Origin: CAZLKN01 sp964560135
GTDB lineage: Bacteria > Actinomycetota > JAICYB01
Length of the DNA: 13,734 nt
Assembly: GCA_964560135.1 (NCBI GenBank)
Contig: CAZLKN010000070.1
Span: forward strand, 1 to 13,734
Reading direction: 5' to 3'
Shown: piece by piece, positions 1 through 7,064 of the stretch
Layout of the letters: the number at the start of each line of letters is the position of its first letter
Numbering within the stretch: position 1 is the first letter of the stretch
Position numbers and translations under genes: made by a program
The notes under the pieces: model-generated
The model's database searches: none
Told to the model about the DNA's origin: nothing
The model's input: only the letters and a program-made list of their open reading frames with translations

Positions 1-614
1 TCCGACGCCCCACCGCAGAGCACGGCCTGCTCCCCGAACAGGTCCGTCTCGGTCTCTTCGGCGAAGGTGGTCTCGATCACCCCGGCCCGCGTGCCACCCA
101 GGGCCTTGGCGTATGCGAGGGCGATCCCGAGCGCCTTTCCCGTGGCGTCCTGGTGGATGGCCACGAGCGAGGGCACGCCCTGCCCGTCGACGTACGCTCT
201 CCGGACCAGGTGGCCCGGCCCCTTGGGGGCGATCATGCACACGTCCACGTGGGACGGGGGGACGATCTGGTGGAAGTGGACGTTGAACCCGTGGGCGAAG
301 AAGAGCGCGTTGCCCGGCTCGAGGTTCGGTTCGATCTCCCGCTCGTACACGTCCTTCTGGACGGTGTCGGGGAGCAGCACCATGATCAGGTCGGCCTCCT
401 TGCACGCCTCATCGGTGGCCTTCACCACCAGCCCCTCGCGCTCGGCCGCCGGCCAGGAGCGCGACCCCGTGTACAGCCCGACCCGTACGTCCACACCCGA
501 CTCGTGCAGGTTCAGCGCATGCGCATGCCCCTGGGAGCCGTACCCGAGGATCGCGACCTTCTTGCCCTTCAGGTCCTTGGGGTTCGCGTGCCTGTCGTAG
601 TAGATCTTCGCCAT
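1..614 (-). CDS. ilvC: Ketol-acid reductoisomerase, N-terminal 204 residues (cut by window edge)
   Basis: This enzyme isomerises and reduces acetolactate to 2,3-dihydroxy-isovalerate (and the Ile homologue), the second common step of branched-chain amino acid synthesis, in the cytoplasm with Mg2+ and NAD(P)H. The visible part starts MAKIYYDRHANP and carries the Rossmann motif GYGSQGHAHALNL (residues 24-36), the cofactor loop GLYTGSRSW (46-54), and ETDLFGEQ (189-196) with the metal ligands Asp191 and Glu195. Two serines in the loop (51 and 53) fit NADPH preference, which is inferred; the loop's first residue is Tyr where Arg is common. A GGAGGAGG ribosome site (plus-strand cctcctcc, 623-630) lies 8 bases before the ATG. 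It is the third gene of ilvB-ilvN-ilvC, 20 bases after ilvN. The C-terminal knotted domain lies beyond base 1, so intactness cannot be judged. Confidence 0.97.
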   Translation of the reverse strand, partial: MAKIYYDRHANPKDLKGKKVAILGYGSQGHAHALNLHESGVDVRVGLYTGSRSWPAAEREGLVVKATDEACKEADLIMVLLPDTVQKDVYEREIEPNLEPGNALFFAHGFNVHFHQIVPPSHVDVCMIAPKGPGHLVRRAYVDGQGVPSLVAIHQDATGKALGIALAYAKALGGTRAGVIETTFAEETETDLFGEQAVLCGGAS

Positions 615-634
615 CCGCCCTGCCTCCTCCGGCC

Positions 635-1231
635 TCAGGCCGTCTCCTCGGCGTACTCGGCCTCCTCTTCCTCCAACCGGACCACGGAGAGGTAGGCGTC
701 ATCGATCGTATGCCTGCCGCGCGCCAGCGCGATCAGGCCCGTCTTCGCGATCTCCTTGATCCCATAGGGACGAAGGATGTCGACGAGCGCCGTCAGCTTC
801 TCCGGCGTCCCCGTGGCCTCCAGCGTGAGGCACTCGGTGTGCACGTCGACGATCTTCGCCCGGAAGATATCGGACACCTCAAGGATCTGGGATCGCTGAC
901 CGGCGTCGGCGTTGACCTTCACCAGCAGCAGCTCGCGCTCCACGGAGCTCGTGTGGTCGAGCTCCTCGATGTGGATCACGTTGATCAGCTTGTCGAGTTG
1001 CCGGGCGATCTGGGTGAGGGGCTTGGTCTCCACCTTCACCACGATCGTCATCCGGGAGATCTTCGGGTCCTCGGTGGGCCCGACGGCCAGCGACTCGATG
1101 TTGTAGCCGCGGCGGGCGAACAGACCTGCCACCCGGGCCAGCACACCCGGCTTGTTCTCCACCAGGACCGAGAGGGTGTGCAACCCCTTCCGCCCCGACA
1201 CCTCCTGCTTGTCGTACAGCGTGTCCTGCAT
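635..1231 (-). CDS. ilvN: Acetolactate synthase small (regulatory) subunit
   Basis: This is the regulatory subunit of acetohydroxyacid synthase. It activates the large subunit and binds valine for feedback inhibition. The 198 residues include an N-terminal ACT domain (about 17-92) with HTLSVLVENKPGVLARVAGLF and GYNIESLAVG, the conserved valine-site region of the family. The C-terminal small-subunit domain follows (about 95-172, with ILRPYGIKEIAKTG). The tail is acidic (EEEEAEYAEE). The ATG is separated from the ilvB stop by one base, and AGGAGG inside the end of ilvB sits 6 bases before it, so translation is probably coupled to ilvB. The length is slightly above the usual 160-175 residues because of short tails at both ends. 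Identity is firm; ilvH is a synonym used in other organisms. Confidence 0.97.
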   Translation of the reverse strand: MQDTLYDKQEVSGRKGLHTLSVLVENKPGVLARVAGLFARRGYNIESLAVGPTEDPKISRMTIVVKVETKPLTQIARQLDKLINVIHIEELDHTSSVERELLLVKVNADAGQRSQILEVSDIFRAKIVDVHTECLTLEATGTPEKLTALVDILRPYGIKEIAKTGLIALARGRHTIDDAYLSVVRLEEEEAEYAEETA

Positions 1232-1232
1232 C

Positions 1233-2981
1233 TCAGGCCTCCTCGTCGCCCGTGAAGCGGGGATCCATGATGATGTCGTCGTTCGAGGCGGCCGCCGGCA
1301 CCATCGGGTAGCACTTCTCCGCCGGGTCGCAGCGGAAGTCGATCACGACGGTACGGTCGGTGATCGACTGGGCCTTCTCGATCGCGGGCTCGACCTCCTC
1401 GGGCTCGGTCACCCGCATCCCGATGCACCCGTAGGCCTCGGCGAGCTTCACGTAGTCGGGCACGTCCTGGGTGAGGTAGATCTCGCTGAAGCGCCCGTCG
1501 TAGAAGAGCTCCTGCCACTGGCGGACCATCCCGAGATAGGCGTTGTTCATGATCGCGATCTTCACCGGGATCTTCTCGGTGGTCATGGTGGCGAGCTCCT
1601 GACAGGTCATCTGGAAACAGCCGTCGCCGTCGATGACCCACACGTCCTCATCGGGTCGCGCGACCTTGGCCCCCATCCCCGCCGGGACGCCGTAGCCCAT
1701 GGCGCCAACGCCTCCGGAGTTCAGCCAGGAGTTTGGATGCTTGAAACGGATGTACTGCGACGCCCACATCTGGTGCTGGCCGACGCCCGAGGCGTAGATC
1801 GCGTCCCCGTTCGTCACCCGGCCGATGGTGTCGATCACGTGCTCGGGAGCCAGCAGGCCGTTCTCGGAGTGGTCCGGGTAGCGCAGCGGATGACGCTCCT
1901 GCCAGTCCTTGAGCTGGGCGGTCCAGGCGCCGAGATCGGGCCGTCCACCCTGTTCGGCCTGCACCTTCCGGACGGCGTCGACGAGCTGGCGCATCACGTG
2001 CTTCGCGCTCCCGACGATGCCGACGTCCACGGCCCGGTTCTTACCGATCTCCGAGGGGTCGATGTCCACGTGGACGATCTTCGCCTCGGGGGCGAAGGAG
2101 GCCAGGTGACCGGTGACCCGGTCGTCGAACCGGACCCCGATCGCGATCAGCAGGTCGGAGCGCTGCATCGAGGTGACGGCCGTGTAGTTGCCGTGCATGC
2201 CGGGCATCCCGAGGCACAGATCGTGGTCGTCCGGGATGACCCCGCGGCCCATCAGCGTGGTGACCGCCGGGATCCCCGTGAGCTCCGCGAGCTCGAGCAG
2301 CTCCGGTGACCCGAAGGACTTCACCACCCCCCCGCCGACGTACAGGATCGGTTTGCGGGCCTGCTGGATCAGCTCGGCGGCCGCCCGGACGTTGCGGGGG
2401 TCACCGAGCGTCTTCGGGCGGTACCCGGGCAGGTTGATCTGGTCGGGGTACCACCACTCGGTCTGCTCGATCAGGACGTCCTTGGGGATGTCCACGAGGA
2501 CCGGTCCGGGACGCCCCGTGGTGGCGATGTGGAAGGCCTGCTTGATCACCTCGGGGATGTCGTACCCGTCGGACACGAGCCAGTTGTGCTTGGTCACCGG
2601 GATCGTCACGCCGGTGACGTCGGCCTCCTGGAAGGCATCCCCGCCGATGGCCGCCCTCGGCACCTGACCGGTGATGGCCACCATCGGAACGGAGTCCATG
2701 TACGCCGACGCGAGCCCCGTGACGAGGTTCGTCGCGCCCGGCCCGGAGGTCGCCATGCACACCCCGGGGATCCCGGAGGCCTGGGCGTAGCCGTCGGCGG
2801 CGTGGGCGGCTCCCTGTTCATGGCGGCAGAGGATGTGCCGGATCGAGGAGTCGAGGAGCGGATCGTATGCGGGCAGGATCGCGCCACCGGGGATACCGAA
2901 GATGTGCTTCACCCCCTCGACCTCGAGGGCCTTGATGAGGGACTGCGCCCCCGTCAGCTTCGTGCCCGGCTTGATGTCCAT
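1233..2981 (-). CDS. ilvB: Acetolactate synthase large (catalytic) subunit
   Basis: This is the TPP-, Mg2+- and FAD-dependent catalytic subunit of acetohydroxyacid synthase. It condenses pyruvate with pyruvate or 2-oxobutyrate, the first committed step to Val/Leu and Ile. It has 582 residues, normal for the family. The N-terminal TPP Pyr domain holds FGIPGGAILP and CRHEQGAAHAADGY with the catalytic Glu55. The central FAD/Rossmann domain is at about 195-345. The C-terminal TPP PP domain has the metal/diphosphate motif from DGDG (451-454) to NN (479-480), then GMVRQWQELFY with Trp489, the position known from herbicide-resistance work. All key residues are present. AGGAGG (plus-strand cctcct, 2990-2995) sits 8 bases before the ATG. 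It is the first structural gene of the operon, under the attenuator at 3022-3117. Confidence 0.98.
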   Translation of the reverse strand: MDIKPGTKLTGAQSLIKALEVEGVKHIFGIPGGAILPAYDPLLDSSIRHILCRHEQGAAHAADGYAQASGIPGVCMATSGPGATNLVTGLASAYMDSVPMVAITGQVPRAAIGGDAFQEADVTGVTIPVTKHNWLVSDGYDIPEVIKQAFHIATTGRPGPVLVDIPKDVLIEQTEWWYPDQINLPGYRPKTLGDPRNVRAAAELIQQARKPILYVGGGVVKSFGSPELLELAELTGIPAVTTLMGRGVIPDDHDLCLGMPGMHGNYTAVTSMQRSDLLIAIGVRFDDRVTGHLASFAPEAKIVHVDIDPSEIGKNRAVDVGIVGSAKHVMRQLVDAVRKVQAEQGGRPDLGAWTAQLKDWQERHPLRYPDHSENGLLAPEHVIDTIGRVTNGDAIYASGVGQHQMWASQYIRFKHPNSWLNSGGVGAMGYGVPAGMGAKVARPDEDVWVIDGDGCFQMTCQELATMTTEKIPVKIAIMNNAYLGMVRQWQELFYDGRFSEIYLTQDVPDYVKLAEAYGCIGMRVTEPEEVEPAIEKAQSITDRTVVIDFRCDPAEKCYPMVPAAASNDDIIMDPRFTGDEEA

Positions 2982-3021
2982 ATCCCTGACCTCCTCGGCG
3001 TTTAGGACCGTTCGACTGCAA

Positions 3022-3055
3022 CAAAAAACCTCCCGCCACGTGAGCGACGAGAGGT
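3022..3055 (-). terminator. Intrinsic terminator of the ilvB attenuator
   Basis: Read on the minus strand, bases 3055-3044 and 3039-3028 form a 12-bp RNA stem (all pairs Watson-Crick or G-U) closed by a four-base loop (3043-3040). A run of U (3028-3023) follows. This is a classical Rho-independent terminator, placed 27 bases after the leader-peptide stop and about 40 bases before the ilvB start. Its position between a branched-chain leader peptide and ilvB makes it the attenuation terminator. Bases 3038-3032 (UGGCGGG, in its 3' arm) can pair instead with 3063-3057 (CUCGCCA), a 7-bp alternative that would block it. Confidence 0.9.
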
Positions 3056-3057
3056 CT

Positions 3058-3082
3058 GGCGAGCGCCCGAGCGGCGCTCGCC
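3058..3082 (-). promoter_or_regulatory. Attenuator hairpin at the leader-peptide stop
   Basis: Bases 3058-3067 and 3073-3082 are perfect 10-bp inverted repeats with a five-base loop. In the RNA, the 5' arm begins at the last base of the leader stop codon UAG. A ribosome stalled on the Leu/Ile/Val codons just upstream would cover this 5' arm and release the 3' arm, which can then pair with part of the terminator's 3' arm (see the terminator entry). When leader translation completes normally the hairpin should re-form and leave the terminator free. The hairpins are seen; the switching order is inferred from known attenuators. Confidence 0.75.
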
Positions 3083-3117
3083 TAGTGAAGTACGAGGATC
3101 AGGTGCATGCTCTTCAT
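3082..3117 (-). CDS. ilvB leader peptide (11 residues, MKSMHLILVLH)
   Basis: This short reading frame encodes MKSMHLILVLH and ends in TAG. Five consecutive codons, CTG ATC CTC GTA CTT, specify Leu-Ile-Leu-Val-Leu, exactly the end products of the pathway encoded downstream. Such peptides act as sensors: low charged tRNA for these amino acids stalls the ribosome and prevents terminator formation. The codons lie 6 to 20 bases before the hairpin at 3058-3082. There is no Shine-Dalgarno sequence before the first ATG, and the predicted transcript starts about 3 bases upstream, so translation is probably leaderless. The second ATG (3106-3108) is an alternative start that would keep the sensor codons. 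Confidence 0.88.
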   Translation of the reverse strand: MKSMHLILVLH

Positions 3118-3126
3118 GTGCCAGCC

Positions 3127-3155
3127 AGTATCGGGCCGGGTGCGAAGACTGTCAA
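3127..3155 (-). promoter_or_regulatory. Sigma-70-type promoter of the ilvBNC operon
   Basis: On the minus strand there is a perfect -35 box TTGACA (3155-3150), a 17-base spacer, and a -10 box GATACT (3132-3127, four of six matches to TATAAT). This predicts transcription from about 3120, three bases before the leader-peptide ATG. The -35 box lies only 17 bases downstream of the stop codon of the sugar dehydrogenase gene at 3173. No terminator is visible between them. Confidence 0.82.
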
Positions 3156-3172
3156 CACGGGGAAGGCTCGCC

Positions 3173-4432
3173 TCAGTCCTCCCGGTCGAGGCGGAAGACC
3201 CCGCCCTGGAGCGAGAGCATGTAGAGCTCGCCCTCGTGGTCCTCGCCGAACGACGAGAGCTGCGGGATCCGGGGGCCGAGGAACCGGTGGTCCTCGGCGC
3301 GCCCGTCCCTCAGCACGAAGGCCCGCGGACGACCTCCGCAGAAGTCGGCGAAGACGTAGGCGCCGCGTAGCTCGCCGATGCGCTGTCCGCGGTACACATG
3401 GCCGCCGACGATCGCGCAGTTGTCCGCGTCGTTCGCGTACTCGTACACCGGAGGCACATGGTTCCCGGGCGGCTCGCCCGAGAACCGGTGGCTGCCCTCC
3501 ATGCGGGCCCAGCCGTAGTTCTCGCCGCCCCCGGACCCCGCCTGCTGGTGGTTCACCCACTCCCAGCGGTTCTGGCCCACATCGGCGATCCACAGGTCAC
3601 GGGTGGACCGATCGAAGGAGTACCGCCAGGGGTTCCGAAGGCCGTAGGCCCAGATCTCGTCGCGGGCGCCGGACCGCCCGACGAAGGGGTTGTCGGCGGG
3701 GATCCGGTACCCCCGGTCGCCGTCGGGCCGGGGGTCGATCCGCAGCATCTTGCCCAGGAGCGTTCCCAGATCCTGGCCATTGTCCTGCGGGTCACCCGAT
3801 CCGCCGCCGTCGCCCAGGCCGACCCACAGCATCCCGTCCGGTCCGATCAGGATGTGGCCCCCGTTGTGGTTCGCGTGCGGCTGCGACGCGGACAGCACCT
3901 CCCGGGTGTTCTCCGTGTCGGCGCGTCCGTCCCGGAACGCGTAGGCACGGACTCGCGTGGTCCCGTCGCGATCCGTGAAGTGGACGTACAGGGTCCGGCC
4001 GTCGGGGGCGAAGGCCAGCCCCAGGAGTCCCTGCTCGCTGCCTGAGGAGACCTGATCGGATACGTCGAGGACCGGGGTCGGGTCGACCTCGCCTCCGCGG
4101 ATGGCCCGTATCCGACCCGTCTTCTCGGCCACGTACAGCGCGGGGTCGCCCGAGACGACGGCCATCGCCAGGGGCTGCTGGAGCGTCGCGATCCGCGTCG
4201 CCGAAACCCGGACCGCCGCCAGGCCCCCGGGAGCCGGGGTCGCAGGATCCGGGGTCACCGCCACCGGCGTCGGCGAGGGGGCCGGCTGGTCGGTCTCCGC
4301 AGGCGTGGGACTCGGCTCCGGGGTCGCCGTGGACACCGGGCTCGCGCGCACCCGCCGCGCGTCCTGGTCGCCCTCCCCACAGGCCGAAGCGATCAGCGCG
4401 AGCGCCGTGAGCACCAGGGCCGCCCGCCTCAT
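3173..4432 (-). CDS. PQQ-dependent sugar dehydrogenase (glucose/sorbosone dehydrogenase family) lipoprotein
   Basis: This is a predicted exported, membrane-anchored six-bladed propeller of the soluble aldose sugar dehydrogenase type, which oxidises the anomeric carbon of aldoses with PQQ and Ca2+. The 419 residues start MRRAALVLTA with a hydrophobic signal and a lipobox-like ASAC (lipid Cys18), then a Pro/Thr/Ser-rich linker (about 30-70). Family motifs follow in order: GLLGLAFAPD (135-144), HNGGH (189-193) with GPDGMLWVGLGDGG, GLRNPWR (264-270), IADVGQ (282-287) and ENYGW (304-308). The start is chosen because AGGAGG (plus-strand cctcct, 4440-4445) precedes it by 7 bases, it overlaps the transglutaminase stop by ATGA, and it begins the signal peptide; the frame is open further upstream. 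The substrate is unknown. PQQ synthesis genes are not in the window. Confidence 0.9.
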   Translation of the reverse strand: MRRAALVLTALALIASACGEGDQDARRVRASPVSTATPEPSPTPAETDQPAPSPTPVAVTPDPATPAPGGLAAVRVSATRIATLQQPLAMAVVSGDPALYVAEKTGRIRAIRGGEVDPTPVLDVSDQVSSGSEQGLLGLAFAPDGRTLYVHFTDRDGTTRVRAYAFRDGRADTENTREVLSASQPHANHNGGHILIGPDGMLWVGLGDGGGSGDPQDNGQDLGTLLGKMLRIDPRPDGDRGYRIPADNPFVGRSGARDEIWAYGLRNPWRYSFDRSTRDLWIADVGQNRWEWVNHQQAGSGGGENYGWARMEGSHRFSGEPPGNHVPPVYEYANDADNCAIVGGHVYRGQRIGELRGAYVFADFCGGRPRAFVLRDGRAEDHRFLGPRIPQLSSFGEDHEGELYMLSLQGGVFRLDRED

Positions 4433-5292
4433 GCGGCCCCCTCCTCGCGTGCGCGCACCTCCAGGTCGATCTCGGCCTCCATCCGTGCTGTGGCGCCCGT
4501 GCCGCGCAGCGATCCGGAGACCGGAGCGGCCCCGGCGGGCACCGCCGACGCGGCCACCGCCACGTGGCGGTCGGCGACCACCAGGCCGTGCGTCGGATCG
4601 TAGCCACGCCAGCCGCCGCCGGGGATACACGCCTCGGCCCACGCGTGCATCTCCCGGTTCTCGGTGTCCGGGTCGCCCTCCTGGTACCCACTGACGAACC
4701 TCGCCGCCACGCCGGCATGGCGGCAGCACGCGACGAAGAGGACGGCCAGATCACGGCAGGATCCCCGGGCGTCGGTCAAGGTCTGGTCCGCCGGATAGGG
4801 ATCGCCCTCGTCGCGCACGATCACCTCGCAGAGCCGGTAGATGCGGTCGGTGAGGGTGAGCAGGAACGCCTGGACGTCGCCGTCGGCCTCCGCGGCGATC
4901 TCCTCAGCGAACGCTGCGGCCCCCGGTGTGGGTTCGGTCGCCAGGTAGGGAGCCAGGATCGGCTGCTCCTGGCGCGTATAGGGCACGGGGAGGCGTCCGG
5001 CGTCCGCGGACGGCAGGATGTAGTCGAAGGGGGCCGATCGCAGGGTCTCGGCGACGAAGCGCGTGGAGACCGTGAGCGTCTCGGTCGTCCCGCCGAACCA
5101 GCTCCACACCACCGAGTTCCCCTCCGCGTCGAGGCTCCCGCTCATCCCGGCGGGGACGGGGTCGACGTCGATGGAGAACGAGAGAAGTCGCTGTCCGGGA
5201 TCGCCGCGCGGACAGAGCCGGATCACGTGGGGCTCCAGGAACACCTCACGCGAGTACCGGTACCGGGTGATGTGGGATCCGAGGAAGAGCAT
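4429..5292 (-). CDS. Transglutaminase-like cysteine protease family protein
   Basis: The 287-residue protein has the bacterial transglutaminase N-terminal beta region (about 1-80, starting MLFLGSHITRYRYSREVF, with EPHVIRLCPR) followed by the papain-like transglutaminase core. The catalytic triad is visible as Cys179 in ARGSCRDLAVLF, His216 in EMHAWAEA and Asp232 in GYDPTHG. Members of this group (COG1305-like) are predicted to cleave or form amide bonds in peptides. No signal peptide is seen, so it probably acts in the cytoplasm. The ATG follows the stop of the Anbu-type gene after two bases, and its last bases overlap the sugar dehydrogenase start. The frame stays open upstream, but that part is out-of-frame coding for the Anbu-like protein. 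Homologues recur beside ATP-grasp and alpha-E genes; its substrate is likely the product of those partners (inference). Confidence 0.92.
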   Translation of the reverse strand: MLFLGSHITRYRYSREVFLEPHVIRLCPRGDPGQRLLSFSIDVDPVPAGMSGSLDAEGNSVVWSWFGGTTETLTVSTRFVAETLRSAPFDYILPSADAGRLPVPYTRQEQPILAPYLATEPTPGAAAFAEEIAAEADGDVQAFLLTLTDRIYRLCEVIVRDEGDPYPADQTLTDARGSCRDLAVLFVACCRHAGVAARFVSGYQEGDPDTENREMHAWAEACIPGGGWRGYDPTHGLVVADRHVAVAASAVPAGAAPVSGSLRGTGATARMEAEIDLEVRAREEGAA

Positions 5293-5294
5293 CG

Positions 5295-6065
5295 TCAGTC
5301 GGCCGACCTCTCCGGTGTTCGTTCCATCGGGACGACCCTGCCCCGCAGCTTGTCGAAAACCACGTCGACCCAGGCGGCGGGGCACTGGTCCATCGCCTCG
5401 CGGACGCGCTCCTGCCACCACTCGGACACGTGCTGGAGATCGGACCGCTCGTAGCGGTGCTCCACCATGGTGTAGGTGTCCCGCTCGTAGAGCACGACGT
5501 CCAGCGGGAAGTCGACATCGGTCGCGCTGGTCCGGGTGGCGTCGAAGGCCAGATAGCCGATCTTGAGGGCGTCGGTCATCGAGGTGTCGAAGCGCAACGC
5601 ACGGTCGAGCAACGGCTTGCCGTAGCCGTGCTCGCCGATGGCGAAGTAGGGGGTTCCCTTGGCCACCTCGACCCAATTGCCCTGGGGGTACAAAAGGTAG
5701 AGCTTGTGCTCGGCGTCGCGCTCGAGCTGGCCGCCGACGAGAGCCGCCAGATTGAAGTCGAGGCCGCTGTCCTGGAGCGCTTCGCGGTCCTCGGATGCCA
5801 CCCGGCGAACCTGCTCGGCGAAGGCGTTCACCGCCTTGTAGAGCTTGTCGAAGGCTTCATCGCGTTCGGCGATCGCCTCTTCGAAGTACGTGAGCGCCTT
5901 GTCCCGCACGGAGCGCAGCCCCGAGGTCATCAGGAACAGCGAGTGGTCGGGACGCTCATGGATGGTGAGCTTGCGCGCGGTGATCCGCTCCGTACCGGAC
6001 GTCACCCGTGTGTCCGCGATACCCACGAGGCCACTCTGGACCTTCACGGCCAAACAGAACGTCAT
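5295..6065 (-). CDS. Proteasome-like Ntn-hydrolase, Anbu type (predicted proteasome-type protease)
   Basis: The 256-residue protein starts MTFCLAVKVQSGLVGIADTR, the N-terminal pattern of Anbu (ancestral beta subunit) proteins. Thr2 would become the catalytic N-terminal threonine after Met removal. Asp18 (in ADTR) and Lys32 (in TARKLTIH) match the conserved Asp and Lys of the Ntn-hydrolase active site. LFLMTSGL, DFNLAALVGG and FAIGEHGYGKPLL are the next family-like segments. Relatives assemble into helical or ring structures in the cytoplasm, and their peptidase activity is weak or unproven. The start is supported by AGGAG (plus-strand ctcct, 6071-6075) five bases upstream, the ATGA overlap with the alpha-E gene, and the need for Met-Thr at the N terminus. 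It is the third gene of the ATP-grasp operon. Catalytic activity is inferred. Confidence 0.88.
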   Translation of the reverse strand: MTFCLAVKVQSGLVGIADTRVTSGTERITARKLTIHERPDHSLFLMTSGLRSVRDKALTYFEEAIAERDEAFDKLYKAVNAFAEQVRRVASEDREALQDSGLDFNLAALVGGQLERDAEHKLYLLYPQGNWVEVAKGTPYFAIGEHGYGKPLLDRALRFDTSMTDALKIGYLAFDATRTSATDVDFPLDVVLYERDTYTMVEHRYERSDLQHVSEWWQERVREAMDQCPAAWVDVVFDKLRGRVVPMERTPERSAD

Positions 6066-7045
6066 GCGCTCTCCTGGGTCTGGCGGGCCCCGGCCCGCTG
6101 CGGCAACGAGAAGAAGGTTTCGAAGACGGCGGCCCCCACCGTGTTGAGCTCCGCCTGGAACCCGTCGAGGAACTCGTGGAGCCCGTGGTTGACGATCTCC
6201 TCGATCTGCGCGAAATCCAGATCCGAGCGGAGCCGGCCGAGGCGCTGCTCGGCTACGTTCCGGAACCCCCGCATCGGCGAACCGGAGATCGCGTGCAGTG
6301 ACTCCTCCGCCCGTCCCAGGCAGTAGCGGATCGCCCGCGGGAAGTCCTGATCGAGGACGAGGAACTCGGCCACCTGCAGCGGTTCGATCCGGCCGTACCG
6401 CTTCCGGTACATCTCGAACGCCGAGGCCGAGCGGAGCAGGGCCGACCACTGGATGTCGTCGTAGGCCGAGCCGACGTAGGTCACGTCGGGCAGGAGGATG
6501 AAGTACTTCACGTCGATGATCCGCGAGGTCTTGTCGGCCCGCTCCATGAACCGGCCGACGAGTCCGAAGTGCCACGCCTCGTTGTGGGACATCGTCGCGT
6601 CCATCACGCCCGCGAAGAGGTGACACGATCGCTTGATCTGGGTGAAGAACGCGTGCGGCGCGGACATGAACTCGCGCTCGCCGAATGCCGACTGCCGGAC
6701 GAAGAGATACGAGCGGTTGACCTCCTCCCACATCTCCGAGGAGATCACCTCGCGGACCGAGCGGGCGTTGTCGCGGGCGCCGTTCAGGCACGCGAGGATC
6801 GAGTTGGGGTTGTCGGGGTCGAAGGCGAGGAACTCGATCACGTTCTCTCGGCGGTACCCGTCGAAATGCTCCTCGAACATGGCCTGGTCGCCCGTGGTCG
6901 CCACCACCGCGCGCCACTGCTCGGCGGCCTCCGCCGGCATGTCCAGTGAGAGTTGCAGGTTGACATCGATGACGCGAGCGATGTTCTCGGCCCGCTCGAT
7001 GTAGCGGTTGATCCAGTAGATGGAGTCCGCGACGCGGCTCAGCAT
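6062..7045 (-). CDS. Alpha-E domain protein (DUF403)
   Basis: The 327-residue, mostly helical protein begins MLSRVADSIYWINRYIERAE, the hallmark N terminus of the alpha-E (DUF403, COG2307) family. Later conserved stretches are FFTQIKRSCHLFAGVMDATMSH, with FGLVGRFMERADKTSRIIDV (a second RYIERAE-like repeat), and FPRAIRYCLGRAEESL. It is cytoplasmic, with no signal or membrane helix. The family almost always accompanies, or is fused to, a circularly permuted ATP-grasp protein; its biochemical role is not known and it is thought to act with it in a tagging or ligation reaction. It starts 19 bases after the ATP-grasp stop, with only a weak GGGGTG ribosome site, and overlaps the Anbu-type gene by ATGA. 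The sequence looks intact and full length. Confidence 0.94.
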   Translation of the reverse strand: MLSRVADSIYWINRYIERAENIARVIDVNLQLSLDMPAEAAEQWRAVVATTGDQAMFEEHFDGYRRENVIEFLAFDPDNPNSILACLNGARDNARSVREVISSEMWEEVNRSYLFVRQSAFGEREFMSAPHAFFTQIKRSCHLFAGVMDATMSHNEAWHFGLVGRFMERADKTSRIIDVKYFILLPDVTYVGSAYDDIQWSALLRSASAFEMYRKRYGRIEPLQVAEFLVLDQDFPRAIRYCLGRAEESLHAISGSPMRGFRNVAEQRLGRLRSDLDFAQIEEIVNHGLHEFLDGFQAELNTVGAAVFETFFSLPQRAGARQTQESA

Positions 7046-7064
7046 CCCGACGACACCCCACGGC

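Noticed and set aside
1152..2309. Plus-strand frame of 385 codons opposite ilvB/ilvN, and a similar one at 2833-3978
   Set aside because: Shadow frames of real genes; the second runs through the ilv attenuator and into the sugar dehydrogenase antisense strand.
4433..4729. N-terminal extension of about 99 codons on the sugar dehydrogenase
   Set aside because: The extension overlaps the transglutaminase coding region; the internal ATG starts a proper lipoprotein signal and has a strong ribosome site.
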